From assembly GCA_030592985.1 (NCBI GenBank), contig JAUVIB010000067.1, positions 1 through 11,125 of the forward strand: a stretch of DNA of 11,125 nucleotides. Reading direction: 5' to 3'. Below the pieces are notes generated by a model. It was not told where the DNA came from and did not search any database. It saw only the letters and a program-made list of their open reading frames with translations. The stretch's first letter is position 1; each line of letters opens with the position of its first letter. The stretch comes from Calditrichaceae bacterium. Its GTDB lineage: Bacteria > Calditrichota > Calditrichia > Calditrichales > Calditrichaceae. This document shows positions 1-6,371 of this stretch, piece after piece. The translations under genes were made by a program, and so were the position numbers.

Positions 1-547
1 AATTTTCTGTCTGCCTCCTCGATTTAACCACCTCTCGTGTCCCTTTTTCCACATCCCAGTAAGCAAGTGAAATTGTTTCCGTGACAGAAACAATCCCTGA
101 ATCATTTTCTAAGGTTAAGCGTGTGTATGCGTCTGCTTCAAAAGTACGTAACTTTTCCCGCCATATTTTTTTTCGTTTTATTACCTCCCGCATAATTTGC
201 ATCGCCGGATCCTCGGCCGTAACCGTAATCGTCTCCCCTTGTAAAATAACAGGCGTCAGTTTTATATTGATTTCCAAAATATGACTATTACGAATAGTAA
301 GACGTGCGCTTTTGTATCCGATATAGGAGCACAACAGTACAGTGGGAATAGAATCAATTTCAATGATGAATCGACCCTCTTCGTTACTGATAGTTCCACT
401 GAAGGTATTTTCAATTTGAATATTGGCTGCCGGTAATGGATTACCGCTTTCAGCATCAACTATTTTCCCCTTTATACTTACCTGCGCCTGTAGGGATGAA
501 ATTAAAATTAAAAGAGATAGTAGATATTTTCTTGATTTTATTAACAT
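1..547 (-). CDS. DUF5686-like outer-membrane protein with carboxypeptidase-regulatory-like N-terminus (partial, C-terminus beyond window)
   Basis: This is my own translation of the minus strand from ATG 547-545. It is open to the left edge, giving 182 complete codons with no stop. Residues 1-22 are a signal peptide (basic start, then a Leu/Ile-rich core, ending LQAQ). Residues 25-105 match a CarboxypepD_reg-like beta-sandwich: GKIVDAESGNPLPAANI near 27-43, then SNEEGRF (54-60) and SYIGY (74-78). Residues 107-145 (TVTAEDPAMQIMREVIKRK, then TFEADAYTR) look like the start of the DUF5686 region seen in Bacteroidota outer-membrane proteins. Such proteins usually run to several hundred more residues and are predicted to end in a barrel. 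The start is supported by AAGGTGA at 551-557, three bases upstream. The function is unknown. A TonB-dependent receptor with the same N-terminal fold is the main alternative, but the 'PAMQIMREVIKRK...W' stretch fits DUF5686 better than a plug domain. Confidence 0.8.
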   Translation of the reverse strand, partial: MLIKSRKYLLSLLILISSLQAQVSIKGKIVDAESGNPLPAANIQIENTFSGTISNEEGRFIIEIDSIPTVLLCSYIGYKSARLTIRNSHILEINIKLTPVILQGETITVTAEDPAMQIMREVIKRKKIWREKLRTFEADAYTRLTLENDSGIVSVTETISLAYWDVEKGTREVVKSRRQTEN

Positions 548-699
548 AATTCACCTTTACTATTTTTGTAAGTTACTCAATAGCCATATTTTAAACAACT
601 ATTTGGAGTACCTTTGTTATTTTACTCACGAAAGTTCTTTAGAATTACATAAATTATTGATCCTTTCAATATATCTTATTTTTTTCTACAACATTCCTG
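548..699. other. Upstream region of the DUF5686-like gene
   Basis: This is an AT-rich spacer in front of the minus-strand gene starting at 547. It should hold that gene's promoter. The only well-supported signal I see is the ribosome binding site at 551-557. One weak minus-strand -35-like TTGAAA (664-669) lacks a convincing -10 partner. I see no gene here. The open plus-strand frame running through 423-824 overlaps the real minus-strand gene and has no recognisable protein features. Confidence 0.5.
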
Positions 700-871
700 A
701 ATATCGAATATCCAACAAGCGCAATAGGCGTCGCTATGTGAGAATTTCCAACGCACAAGTTAAAAACAGGAAGAATAACGAAGCATTGATATTATTCTGT
801 TCTCACAGGTTATCAATTTTATAGTTTTTATTCATTCATAATTGATAATTCCTTGTTGGATATTGGATATT
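700..871. repeat. Inverted repeat pair, about 172 bases overall, non-coding
   Basis: The arm at 700-719 (AATATCGAATATCCAACAAG) and the arm at 852-871 are reverse complements at 19 of 20 positions; the single mismatch pairs position 706 with 865. A second, shorter inverted pair lies inside: TGTGAGAA at 737-744 and TTCTCACA at 800-807. No coding potential is evident between the arms. The 'ATATCCAACAAGG / CCTTGTTGGATAT' wording resembles AT-rich interspersed intergenic repeats I associate with FCB-group and other environmental genomes; that is recollection, not a search result. It could be a second small MITE-like element or a transcript-folding element. I see no target-site duplication around it. 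Confidence 0.6.
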
Positions 872-899
872 TTTCTTACAAAGGGATAATCCATTACTA

Positions 900-1085
900 T
901 ATAGTGTCTGAACGAAAAGTCCATTTCTGTCATTGCTAGTCGGGATTCATCCCGGCGTGGCAATCCTACAAAGATGGCATAACATACTGTTTTTTAATGG
1001 GATTGCTTCGTCGCTAACGCTTCTCGCAATGACACCATTCATGTAGTGATTTTATTGATTTAACACTTTTCGTTCAAACACTATA
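900..1085. mobile_element. MITE-like element with 20-bp terminal inverted repeats and flanking TA
   Basis: The ends 901-920 (ATAGTGTCTGAACGAAAAGT) and 1065-1084 are inverted repeats matching at 19 of 20 positions, and one more pair (900/1085) also matches. If the element begins TAGTGT at 902 and ends ACACTA at 1083, a TA dinucleotide flanks each side (900-901 and 1084-1085), as expected for TA-targeting IS630/Tc1-mariner-type transposases. The element has no open frame of note, so it would be non-autonomous and mobilised in trans. Inside, TGTCATTGC (928-936) pairs with GCAATGACA (1026-1034), and GCAATCC (960-966) pairs with GGATTGC (1000-1006). The whole element can therefore fold into a long hairpin or cruciform. 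The family assignment is inference; a single copy cannot prove mobility. Confidence 0.7.
941..954. repeat. Small perfect hairpin inside the left arm of the MITE-like element
   Basis: CGGGAT (941-946) and ATCCCG (949-954) are perfect reverse complements separated by two bases. The hairpin sits between TGTCATTGC and GCAATCC, so the left internal arm can fold on itself as well as pair with the right internal arm (1000-1034). The right arm has the form GCTTCGTCGCTAACGCTTCTCGC instead. The two arms thus share their ends but differ in the middle. No T-run follows, so it is not a classic terminator. Confidence 0.6.
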
Positions 1086-1300
1086 ATATGGTTTCAGGAA
1101 AGAGTTATGCTTCAGCAAGCTCAGCACAGTAAGACGAATTCTTGGTTAGGGGATGTAAGAGAATAAAGGCTCCCTTAGGCATCCGAAAAACCCGCGGCCT
1201 GAGCCTGTCAAACAAAATCAGAACACAAAATGCGGTTCATTTTAGAATAACAACTATTCTTAAATATTATGATATTTTAAAAGAATAAGACGGAAGGGAA
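1086..1300. other. Gene-free spacer downstream of dedA, with degenerate palindromic repeat remnants
   Basis: I find no gene here. GCTCAG (1119-1124, in a CAAGCTCAGCACAG context) and CTGAGC (1199-1204, in a GGCCTGAGCCTGTC context) are inverted. They resemble worn copies of the common 'TTCGACAAGCTCAG / CTGAGCCTGTCGAA' intergenic repeat. A weak AT stem, AGAATA 1244-1249 with TATTCT 1255-1260, lies just after the end of the minus-strand dedA gene. It has no T-run on that strand, so I do not call it a terminator. Confidence 0.4.
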
Positions 1301-1927
1301 TTAAATATTGGTTTTATTATCTTGTATTTTTTTTTGGCGAATTTTTCTAATAATAATGTATGCAATGACCGCAAAAGTAAGGGCAATTACAACTTTGTTA
1401 TACTGAGATATCAAATTTCTAATCACATCCCAGTTTAACCCAACGGTATAAATAATATAGATCAATATACCATTCCATAACAACGCGCTTATGGTCGCCA
1501 GGATCAACACCCGGAACCAGTTCAGATGGAAAGATCCCGCAAAGATGGAAATAACACTTCTTGTACCGCTGAGGAAGCGGTTTGCTGCAATTATACCATA
1601 GCCGTATTTCGAAAACCACTTTTCTGTTTTTTTGTATTGTGCTTCACTAAATACTTTTCGACCTATTCTGGAATCAAGGAATTTACGGCCTAATTTCATT
1701 CCGATTAAGTACATGGTAAAAAAGCCTAAAACACTACCGAGAGAGGTTGATATGTATACTCCAATAAAGCTTAATTTACCAGAACTAACGAGATAAGCAC
1801 CGATTAAAGTCACCGTATCACCCGGAATAGGCGGAAAAACATTTTCCACAAAAGCGCTGATAAAAAGAAATAGATATGCTGTAAATGGTGGTAACTGATG
1901 AAAAAATGTATCTAAATATTCAAACAT
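1301..1927 (-). CDS. DedA/VTT-family integral membrane protein
   Basis: This 208-residue protein has the normal DedA length and layout. Hydrophobic segments lie near 15-30, 37-50, 55-78, 112-131, 137-162 and 178-194. The family's signature acidic and re-entrant motif is present as E28 followed by FPPIPGD (31-37). The second hallmark loop is NRFLSGTRS (116-124) with R117, G121 and R123; many DedA proteins have Pro where this one has Ser120. DedA proteins sit in the inner membrane. Characterised members flip undecaprenyl phosphate or phosphatidylethanolamine; which lipid this one handles cannot be read from sequence. The start ATG 1927-1925 has no Shine-Dalgarno sequence upstream, only an A-rich leader. 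The gene lies after the queA terminator and so probably has its own promoter in 1928-1986. Confidence 0.9.
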   Translation of the reverse strand: MFEYLDTFFHQLPPFTAYLFLFISAFVENVFPPIPGDTVTLIGAYLVSSGKLSFIGVYISTSLGSVLGFFTMYLIGMKLGRKFLDSRIGRKVFSEAQYKKTEKWFSKYGYGIIAANRFLSGTRSVISIFAGSFHLNWFRVLILATISALLWNGILIYIIYTVGLNWDVIRNLISQYNKVVIALTFAVIAYIIIRKIRQKKIQDNKTNI

Positions 1928-1986
1928 AATGATTTTTTAATTGATAAATGAGTCTGAATTGTATATTAATTATTAGGAATGTGTAG

Positions 1987-2020
1987 AAAAACAACGGACT
2001 TTCCAGTCGAAAAGCCCGTT
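1987..2020 (-). terminator. Rho-independent terminator of the yebC-ruvCAB-queA operon
   Basis: Read on the minus strand, AACGGGCTTT (2020-2011) pairs with AAAGTCCGTT (2002-1993), giving ten base pairs including one G-U, around an eight-base loop (2010-2003). A GTTTTT tract (1992-1987) follows. It begins nine bases after the queA stop codon and is read only in the queA direction, because the plus strand has no T-run after the stem. It separates the operon from dedA. Confidence 0.85.
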
Positions 2021-2029
2021 TAATTCAAA

Positions 2030-3061
2030 TTACTCGATTAACATAGCATCACCATAACTGTAGAATCGATATTTTTCTTTAATAGCTTTTTGGTAAACTT
2101 CAAGCATAAAATCTTTACCGGCCAAAGCAGAAATTAGTAAAAATAGAGTGGAACCGGAAAGATGGAAATTGGTAATCAAAGAATCAATAATCTTAAACTT
2201 ATAGGGAGGATAAATAAATTTATCTGTCCATCCCGACCTGCGTTTAACAAGATTTTCGGCATTGGCTGCTGTTTCCAAAACACGCACAACCGTTGTTCCA
2301 ACAGCAAAAACCTTACCACCATTTAACTTTGTTTCATTTATTTGATTTACAGCATCTTCCTCTATTTCATAATATTCTGAATCCATCTGATGGCGTGTAA
2401 CATCTTCAACCTGAATTGGGCGAAAAGTACCCAAGCCCACATGAAGCGTTACGGGAACAACTTTGACACCTTTTGCTCTAATCTTATCTAAAAGCTCTTC
2501 CGTAAAATGCAATCCGGCGGTCGGCGCGGCAATAGCTCCTATATTTTTCGCATAAACTGTTTGATATTTTTCACGGTCAATCTCTTCAGCTTCCCGTTTA
2601 ATATAGGGTGGCAGTGGTGATTTCCCTACTCTGTTTATTATATCGAAAAAATCATCGCCATTATAGTCAAATCGGACAACACGACCTCCTGAAGTGGTAT
2701 TGTCGATGACATCGCAACCTAGTTCTTCCGTAATCTGCACACGGTTGCCAACACGGACTTTGCGGGCCGGTTTAACCAGGACTTCCCACATATTTTTTTC
2801 CAGTTGTCTTAAAAGAAGCAGTTCCACCTTAGCATCGGTTTTCTCTTTCACTCCAAATACTCTTGCCGCAAAAACCTTTGTCTCGTTAACAACAAGAGAA
2901 TCCCCTTCATTAAATACGTCGACAATGTCTTTAAATATTTTATGCTGTAATTCCCTTGTTTTTTTATTGACAACCATTAAACGTGATTCATCTCTCTTCT
3001 CTACAGGATATTGTGCGATTAATTTCTCAGGAACATCATACTTAAAATCTGATAGTTTCAT
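2030..3061 (-). CDS. queA: S-adenosylmethionine:tRNA ribosyltransferase-isomerase QueA
   Basis: QueA transfers and isomerises the ribosyl part of S-adenosylmethionine onto 7-aminomethyl-7-deazaguanine at the wobble position of tRNAs for Asp, Asn, His and Tyr, forming epoxyqueuosine. It acts in the cytosol. The 343-residue length is standard. Family blocks run in order: AQYPVEKRDESRLMV (16-30), VNETKVFAARV (58-68), PLPPYIKR (149-156), APTAGLHFT (179-187), TLHVGLGTFRP (205-215), VGTTVVRVLE (254-263), TNFHLSGSTL (297-306) and RFYSYGDAM (332-340). The start ATG at 3061 has AGGAG (3068-3072) six bases upstream. It lies 33 bases downstream of the ruvB stop and is the last gene of the operon before the terminator. 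No missing or broken motif is visible. Confidence 0.97.
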   Translation of the reverse strand: MKLSDFKYDVPEKLIAQYPVEKRDESRLMVVNKKTRELQHKIFKDIVDVFNEGDSLVVNETKVFAARVFGVKEKTDAKVELLLLRQLEKNMWEVLVKPARKVRVGNRVQITEELGCDVIDNTTSGGRVVRFDYNGDDFFDIINRVGKSPLPPYIKREAEEIDREKYQTVYAKNIGAIAAPTAGLHFTEELLDKIRAKGVKVVPVTLHVGLGTFRPIQVEDVTRHQMDSEYYEIEEDAVNQINETKLNGGKVFAVGTTVVRVLETAANAENLVKRRSGWTDKFIYPPYKFKIIDSLITNFHLSGSTLFLLISALAGKDFMLEVYQKAIKEKYRFYSYGDAMLIE

Positions 3062-3094
3062 TAAAAACTCCTATCTATGTTAAAATAACGTCTG

Positions 3095-4114
3095 TTAACG
3101 GATTGAACTTGGAATACTTTTATTAAAATGTTCATACGCAAGATGCGTAACCGATCTGCCGCGGGGTGTTCTTTTTATAAATCCTTGCAGAATCAGAAAT
3201 GGTTCATATACTTCTTCAATTGTATCTTTTTCCTCTCCCACAGCTACCGCAATCGTAGTCAATCCAACCGGTCCTCCATTATATTTTTCGATAATTGTTA
3301 AGAGAATGCGGCGATCCATATCATCAAGCCCTTTTTCATCCACTTCAAGCCGGTTCAATGCCATGTTTACCACATCCAATGTTATTTTATTTTCTGCAAA
3401 TATCTGGGCAAAATCTCTTGTATTTCTTAGCAGTCTATTGGCAATTCTGGGAGTCCCGCGTGAACGTTTTGCCAATTCCAGAGCGCCTTTGTCATCAATT
3501 TCAATATTTAATATTTTTGATGATCTCTTTATAATTAAGAAGATATCTTCCGGCTCATAAAAATCCAACCTCAGCGTTACCCCGAAACGGGAACGCATTG
3601 GCGAAGTAAGCAAGCCGGCACGTGTTGTTGCACCCACAAGAGTAAAGGGAGGCAAATCTAATTGAATTGAACGTGCACTCGGACCTTTATCAATTAAAAT
3701 AGATATATGATAATCTTCCATAGCCGAATATAAATACTCTTCAACAACACTATTAATACGATGAATTTCATCGATAAAAAGTACGTCTTTTTCTACTAAA
3801 TTTGTTAACAACCCGGCCAAGTCTCCCGCTCGTTCAAGAATCGGCCCTGTAGTTGTTCTAATATTCACATTTAGTTCTTTACTAAGAATATTAGCCAGTG
3901 TCGTTTTACCAAGTCCCGGAGGGCCTGACAATAATACATGATCAAGAGCCTCATTCCGCTGCATGGCCGCTTCAATAAAAACGGCAAGATTATCTTTTAC
4001 TTTTTTCTGGCCAATAAACTCCGAAAGCTTCTGCGGCCGAAGAGTTAGCTCAATTTCCAAATCTTCTTCAGAAAAATGCGGTTGAACGATATTATTTCTT
4101 GATTCTATTACCAT
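3095..4114 (-). CDS. ruvB: Holliday junction branch-migration DNA helicase RuvB
   Basis: RuvB is the hexameric AAA+ motor that pumps DNA through the RuvA-bound Holliday junction. At 339 residues it has normal length. Visible motifs are Walker A GPPGLGKTT (64-72), Walker B FIDEIHR (113-119), sensor 1 GATTRAG (161-167), the arginine-finger region SPMRSRFG (171-178), sensor 2 GTPRIANRLLR (220-230), and the C-terminal winged helix ending in FIKRTPRGR (312-320). The N-terminal 'LRPQKLSEFIGQ' (26-36) is the usual RuvB entry. The start at 4114 lies five bases after the ruvA stop and has no good Shine-Dalgarno sequence of its own, which suggests translational coupling to ruvA. The protein appears intact. 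Confidence 0.98.
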   Translation of the reverse strand: MVIESRNNIVQPHFSEEDLEIELTLRPQKLSEFIGQKKVKDNLAVFIEAAMQRNEALDHVLLSGPPGLGKTTLANILSKELNVNIRTTTGPILERAGDLAGLLTNLVEKDVLFIDEIHRINSVVEEYLYSAMEDYHISILIDKGPSARSIQLDLPPFTLVGATTRAGLLTSPMRSRFGVTLRLDFYEPEDIFLIIKRSSKILNIEIDDKGALELAKRSRGTPRIANRLLRNTRDFAQIFAENKITLDVVNMALNRLEVDEKGLDDMDRRILLTIIEKYNGGPVGLTTIAVAVGEEKDTIEEVYEPFLILQGFIKRTPRGRSVTHLAYEHFNKSIPSSIR

Positions 4115-4119
4115 TTATT

Positions 4120-4713
4120 TCAAATCACTTTTAGCGCTTGTTTAATCAATTCTTCAACAGAAATTATTTTATCGTTACCGGACAATTTCCTGATGGCTTT
4201 ATCCGCCTGAATCCGTGAATATCCAAGAGAAATCAGTGCCATTAACGTTTCATTTTCAATACTGCTTAACGATTCTTTTGACAAGCCGTCAACAATTTCC
4301 AAACTAGTAATATCTTTGAATTTATCTTTTAATTCAATGATGAGCCGCTGTGCTGTTTTTTTGCCCACACCGGAAATCGCATTTAGCGCCGATTCATCTC
4401 TGTTTTGTACGGCGGCTACTACCCGTTCCGGAGATAATCCCGATAAAATTGTTAATGCCAGTTTCGGTCCGATACCGGAGGTTGATAATAAACTTGTATA
4501 CACCCTCCTCTCTTCTTCGGAGATAAAACCAAATAGCTGAAAAGCATCTTCCCGCACATGAAGATAGGTTTTAACTGTAATTTCCTGACCTATATCAGGC
4601 AGCTGTTCAGAAGTTGACAAAGATATTTTTAATAGATAACCAATTCCCTGTATATCTATAACCGCTTCTGTTGCCGTTTTTTTTACTAAATTCCCATGAA
4701 TATAATCAAACAT
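4120..4713 (-). CDS. ruvA: Holliday junction branch-migration protein RuvA
   Basis: RuvA binds the four-way junction as a tetramer and recruits RuvB. The 197 residues show the family's three domains: an OB fold (1-63, with the VREDAFQLFGF signature at 53-63), two helix-hairpin-helix motifs (SGIGPKLAL at 79-87 and SGVGKKTAQRLI at 114-125), and a small C-terminal domain that touches RuvB (about 150-197, with LISLGYSRIQADKAI), reached through a flexible acidic linker near 135-150. Its ATG (4713-4711) directly abuts the ruvC stop TAG (4716-4714), reading TAGATG with no base between. No strong ribosome binding site is seen, so reinitiation after ruvC is likely. Confidence 0.97.
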   Translation of the reverse strand: MFDYIHGNLVKKTATEAVIDIQGIGYLLKISLSTSEQLPDIGQEITVKTYLHVREDAFQLFGFISEEERRVYTSLLSTSGIGPKLALTILSGLSPERVVAAVQNRDESALNAISGVGKKTAQRLIIELKDKFKDITSLEIVDGLSKESLSSIENETLMALISLGYSRIQADKAIRKLSGNDKIISVEELIKQALKVI

Positions 4714-5211
4714 CTAATAAAATTTTTCCATTTTCATGCGGTTCCAATGGCAAAGCGCGACAGCAAGAGCATCCGACGCATCCATTGGTTTAATATTTTC
4801 TTTTAATTTTAAAATACTTCGAACCATGAACTGAACCTGCGATTTCACAGCAGCTCCATTACCAACTACAGACATTTTAACTTCACGAGGCGTATATTCG
4901 AATACTTTTAAATTATTTTCCATTGCTGCAACAATTGCGGCGCCTCTGGCGTGCCCCAGCACAATGGCCGTTTTTATATTAGCAGCATAAAAAAGATCTT
5001 CTATGGCAATCATATCCGCATGTGCTTTACTAATGATAAGATTTAAATTAGTAAATATGTAATGGATACGTTCAGAGAGAGTATTTTTTGCATTCGTACG
5101 AATATGACCATAATCAATTAACTGCGGATCCTTTTTATCAAATGCTCTAATTAAACCAAACCCGGTAATATTTAAGCCGGGATCTATTCCTAATACAATT
5201 TTAGAATTCAT
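4714..5211 (-). CDS. ruvC: Crossover junction endodeoxyribonuclease RuvC
   Basis: RuvC is the dimeric resolvase that nicks two opposing strands of the Holliday junction, using an RNase H-like fold and two metal ions. All four acidic catalytic residues are visible: D10 in GIDPG (8-12), E71 in IEDLFYA (70-76), and D144 and D147 in DASDALAVALCH (144-155). The GHARGAA segment (86-92) and YTPREVKMSVVGNGAA (106-121) are also typical. The length of 165 residues is normal. The ATG at 5211 follows the yebC stop TAA (5214-5212) without any gap, and the upstream sequence has no convincing Shine-Dalgarno sequence. Expression is probably coupled to yebC. Confidence 0.97.
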   Translation of the reverse strand: MNSKIVLGIDPGLNITGFGLIRAFDKKDPQLIDYGHIRTNAKNTLSERIHYIFTNLNLIISKAHADMIAIEDLFYAANIKTAIVLGHARGAAIVAAMENNLKVFEYTPREVKMSVVGNGAAVKSQVQFMVRSILKLKENIKPMDASDALAVALCHWNRMKMEKFY

Positions 5212-5964
5212 TTATTCTGCTAATATCCGTTCCATCTCTTCATCAGAGATATCAAAATTAGCGTGTACATTTTGGACATCATCATGTTCGTCGAGAACTT
5301 CCATCACCCGAATCATTTGTTCTGCTGACTTCCCTTCAACTTCCACAGAATTCTGTGGAATCATTGTAATTTCACTGTTTTCAATAGGTACATCTTTCTC
5401 TTCAAGCGCTGTCCTAACCTGATGAAGATCCTCATAGGTTGTATATATTTCATAAAAATCATCTTCGGCCTTAATATCTTCGGCACCACACTCTAAAGCG
5501 ATTTCCATCATATCATCCTCAGAACAGTGAGATACCGGTATTTGAATGAGTCCTTTTTTTTCAAACATCCAGGAGACACTTCCTGACTCACCTAAATTTC
5601 CATTATTTTTACTTAGAATATGGCGCATCTCGGCAACTGTCCTGTTCCTGTTGTCCGTTACGGTTTCTATATATAAAGCAACGCCGGCCGGACCATAGCC
5701 TTCATAAACAACATCTTCATAAACGACTCCGGGCAACTCACCGGTTCCTTTTTTTATTGCATTATCAATATTTTTAGAAGGCATATTGGCGGATTTTGCA
5801 GCAGAGAGAGCGGAACGCAAACGTGGATTCGATTCAGGATCGCCGCCACTTATTCTGGAAGCAACTGTTATTTCTTTTATGATTTTAGTAAATACTCTGC
5901 CGCGGGCAGCATCAACTTTCGCTTTTTTATGCTTTATGGAATGCCATTTCGAATGTCCCGACAT
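5212..5964 (-). CDS. yebC: YebC/PmpR/TACO1-family protein
   Basis: The protein begins MSGHSKWHSIKHKKAKVDAA, the invariant YebC N-terminus, and continues through VFTKIIKEI (24-32), NPRLRSALSAAKSANMP (46-62), NIDNAIKKG (65-73), YEGYGPAGVALYIE (87-100), TDNRNRTVAEMRHI (103-116), FEKKG (134-138) and ALECGAEDI (156-164). Its 250 residues are the usual size. The family was long annotated as a transcriptional regulator. More recent work on bacterial YebC and mitochondrial TACO1 ties it to relief of ribosome stalling at proline-rich stretches. I chose ATG 5964 over the in-frame TTG at 5970 because the ribosome binding site at 5972-5976 is seven bases from the ATG but only one base from the TTG. It is the first gene of the yebC-ruvC-ruvA-ruvB-queA unit; yebC next to ruvC is common in bacteria. 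Confidence 0.95.
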   Translation of the reverse strand: MSGHSKWHSIKHKKAKVDAARGRVFTKIIKEITVASRISGGDPESNPRLRSALSAAKSANMPSKNIDNAIKKGTGELPGVVYEDVVYEGYGPAGVALYIETVTDNRNRTVAEMRHILSKNNGNLGESGSVSWMFEKKGLIQIPVSHCSEDDMMEIALECGAEDIKAEDDFYEIYTTYEDLHQVRTALEEKDVPIENSEITMIPQNSVEVEGKSAEQMIRVMEVLDEHDDVQNVHANFDISDEEMERILAE

Positions 5965-5971
5965 ATACAAA

Positions 5972-5976
5972 CTCCT
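5972..5976 (-). promoter_or_regulatory. Ribosome binding site that fixes the yebC start
   Basis: AGGAG on the minus strand (within TATTAGGAGTTTGTATATG) lies seven bases before ATG 5964, ideal spacing. It is one base from the alternative in-frame TTG at 5970, which would add two residues in front of the conserved MSGHSKW. The site therefore supports the ATG. Confidence 0.85.
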
Positions 5977-6359
5977 AATATATATAAAATTTTAATTTAA
6001 CAAAAATTTTTCGCGTTACCAAAATTATTTAATTTGCATGGGTAATATCTCACTCAATAGATGAAATATCATTGTCTACATAGCTAAGGCATGCCCCCTA
6101 CATTCGGGCCATGTCATTGGCAGATACAACACAGCGACAAGAACGGATTGAAATAATCGTTGTCGATATTGGATTATCCACTTTCGAATAAGGTTGCACT
6201 TGTATAATAAAAATATTAAAAAAATTCATACTACTATAAAAAATATTGTAATTTCTATCATAAATTTTTATCTTTCGTATTATATCATTTAAATATACCA
6301 TATTAGAATTAACTAAATTCAATATTTAGTTTTAAATGGGGTATTGATAAATATTTTAT
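5977..6359. other. Divergent intergenic region between yebC and the first patatin-Omp85 gene
   Basis: This very AT-rich spacer must contain the promoters for the minus-strand operon and for the plus-strand pair. I see no convincing gene. One weak plus-strand sigma-70-like pair is TTGTAA 6246-6251, a 17-base spacer and TATCTT 6269-6274; in DNA this AT-rich such matches occur by chance. An isolated TATAAT lies at 6203-6208 without a matching -35. An imperfect hairpin lies at 6089-6114 and a shorter inverted pair, CGACAA 6135-6140 with TTGTCG 6160-6165, follows it. Their role is unknown. Confidence 0.45.
6089..6114. repeat. Imperfect GC-containing hairpin in the divergent promoter region
   Basis: GCATG (6089-6093) pairs with CATGT (6110-6114, one G-T), then after a C-C mismatch CCC (6095-6097) pairs with GGG (6106-6108), leaving an eight-base loop. 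It stands out as the most GC-rich patch of an otherwise AT-rich spacer. There is no T-run on either side, so it does not look like a terminator. It could be an operator or a leader structure for yebC, or chance. Confidence 0.35.
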
Positions 6360-6364
6360 GGAGG
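6360..6364 (+). promoter_or_regulatory. Ribosome binding site of the first patatin-Omp85 gene
   Basis: GGAGG lies seven bases before ATG 6372. This supports that start over the second in-frame ATG at 6390 (MKPAK), and over the out-of-frame ATG at 6368. Confidence 0.85.
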
Positions 6365-6371
6365 CAGATGC

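Noticed and set aside
116..124. DedA protein residues NRFLSGTRS (genome position about 1556-1582) as a broken active loop
   Set aside because: Ser in place of the more usual Pro occurs in other DedA proteins as far as I recall, and the key Arg and Gly residues are kept, so I do not treat it as loss of function. The coordinates given for this entry are protein residues.
423..824. Plus-strand open frame of 133 codons
   Set aside because: Its first part overlaps the well-supported minus-strand DUF5686-like gene and its second part crosses an inverted repeat. It has no recognisable domain, no ribosome binding site that I can see, and composition typical of translated AT-rich spacer.
1244..1260. 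AGAATA/TATTCT stem as a dedA terminator
   Set aside because: It has only six A/T-rich pairs with no T-run after it on the minus strand, too weak to call.
2694..3083. Long plus-strand open frame opposite queA
   Set aside because: It is a shadow of queA, which has full-length family motifs on the other strand.
5965..5970. In-frame TTG start two codons upstream of the yebC ATG
   Set aside because: The ribosome binding site is one base from the TTG but seven from the ATG, and the conserved family N-terminus begins at the ATG.
6111..6191. Plus-strand mini-frame of 26 codons starting ATGTCATTGGCAGAT
   Set aside because: There is no ribosome binding site and the frame is too short to judge; only conservation in relatives could rescue it.
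6098..6322. Minus-strand open frame of 74 codons in the divergent spacer
   Set aside because: It would start at TTG with no Shine-Dalgarno sequence, is rich in Ile and Asn as expected from AT-rich non-coding DNA, and matches no family I know.
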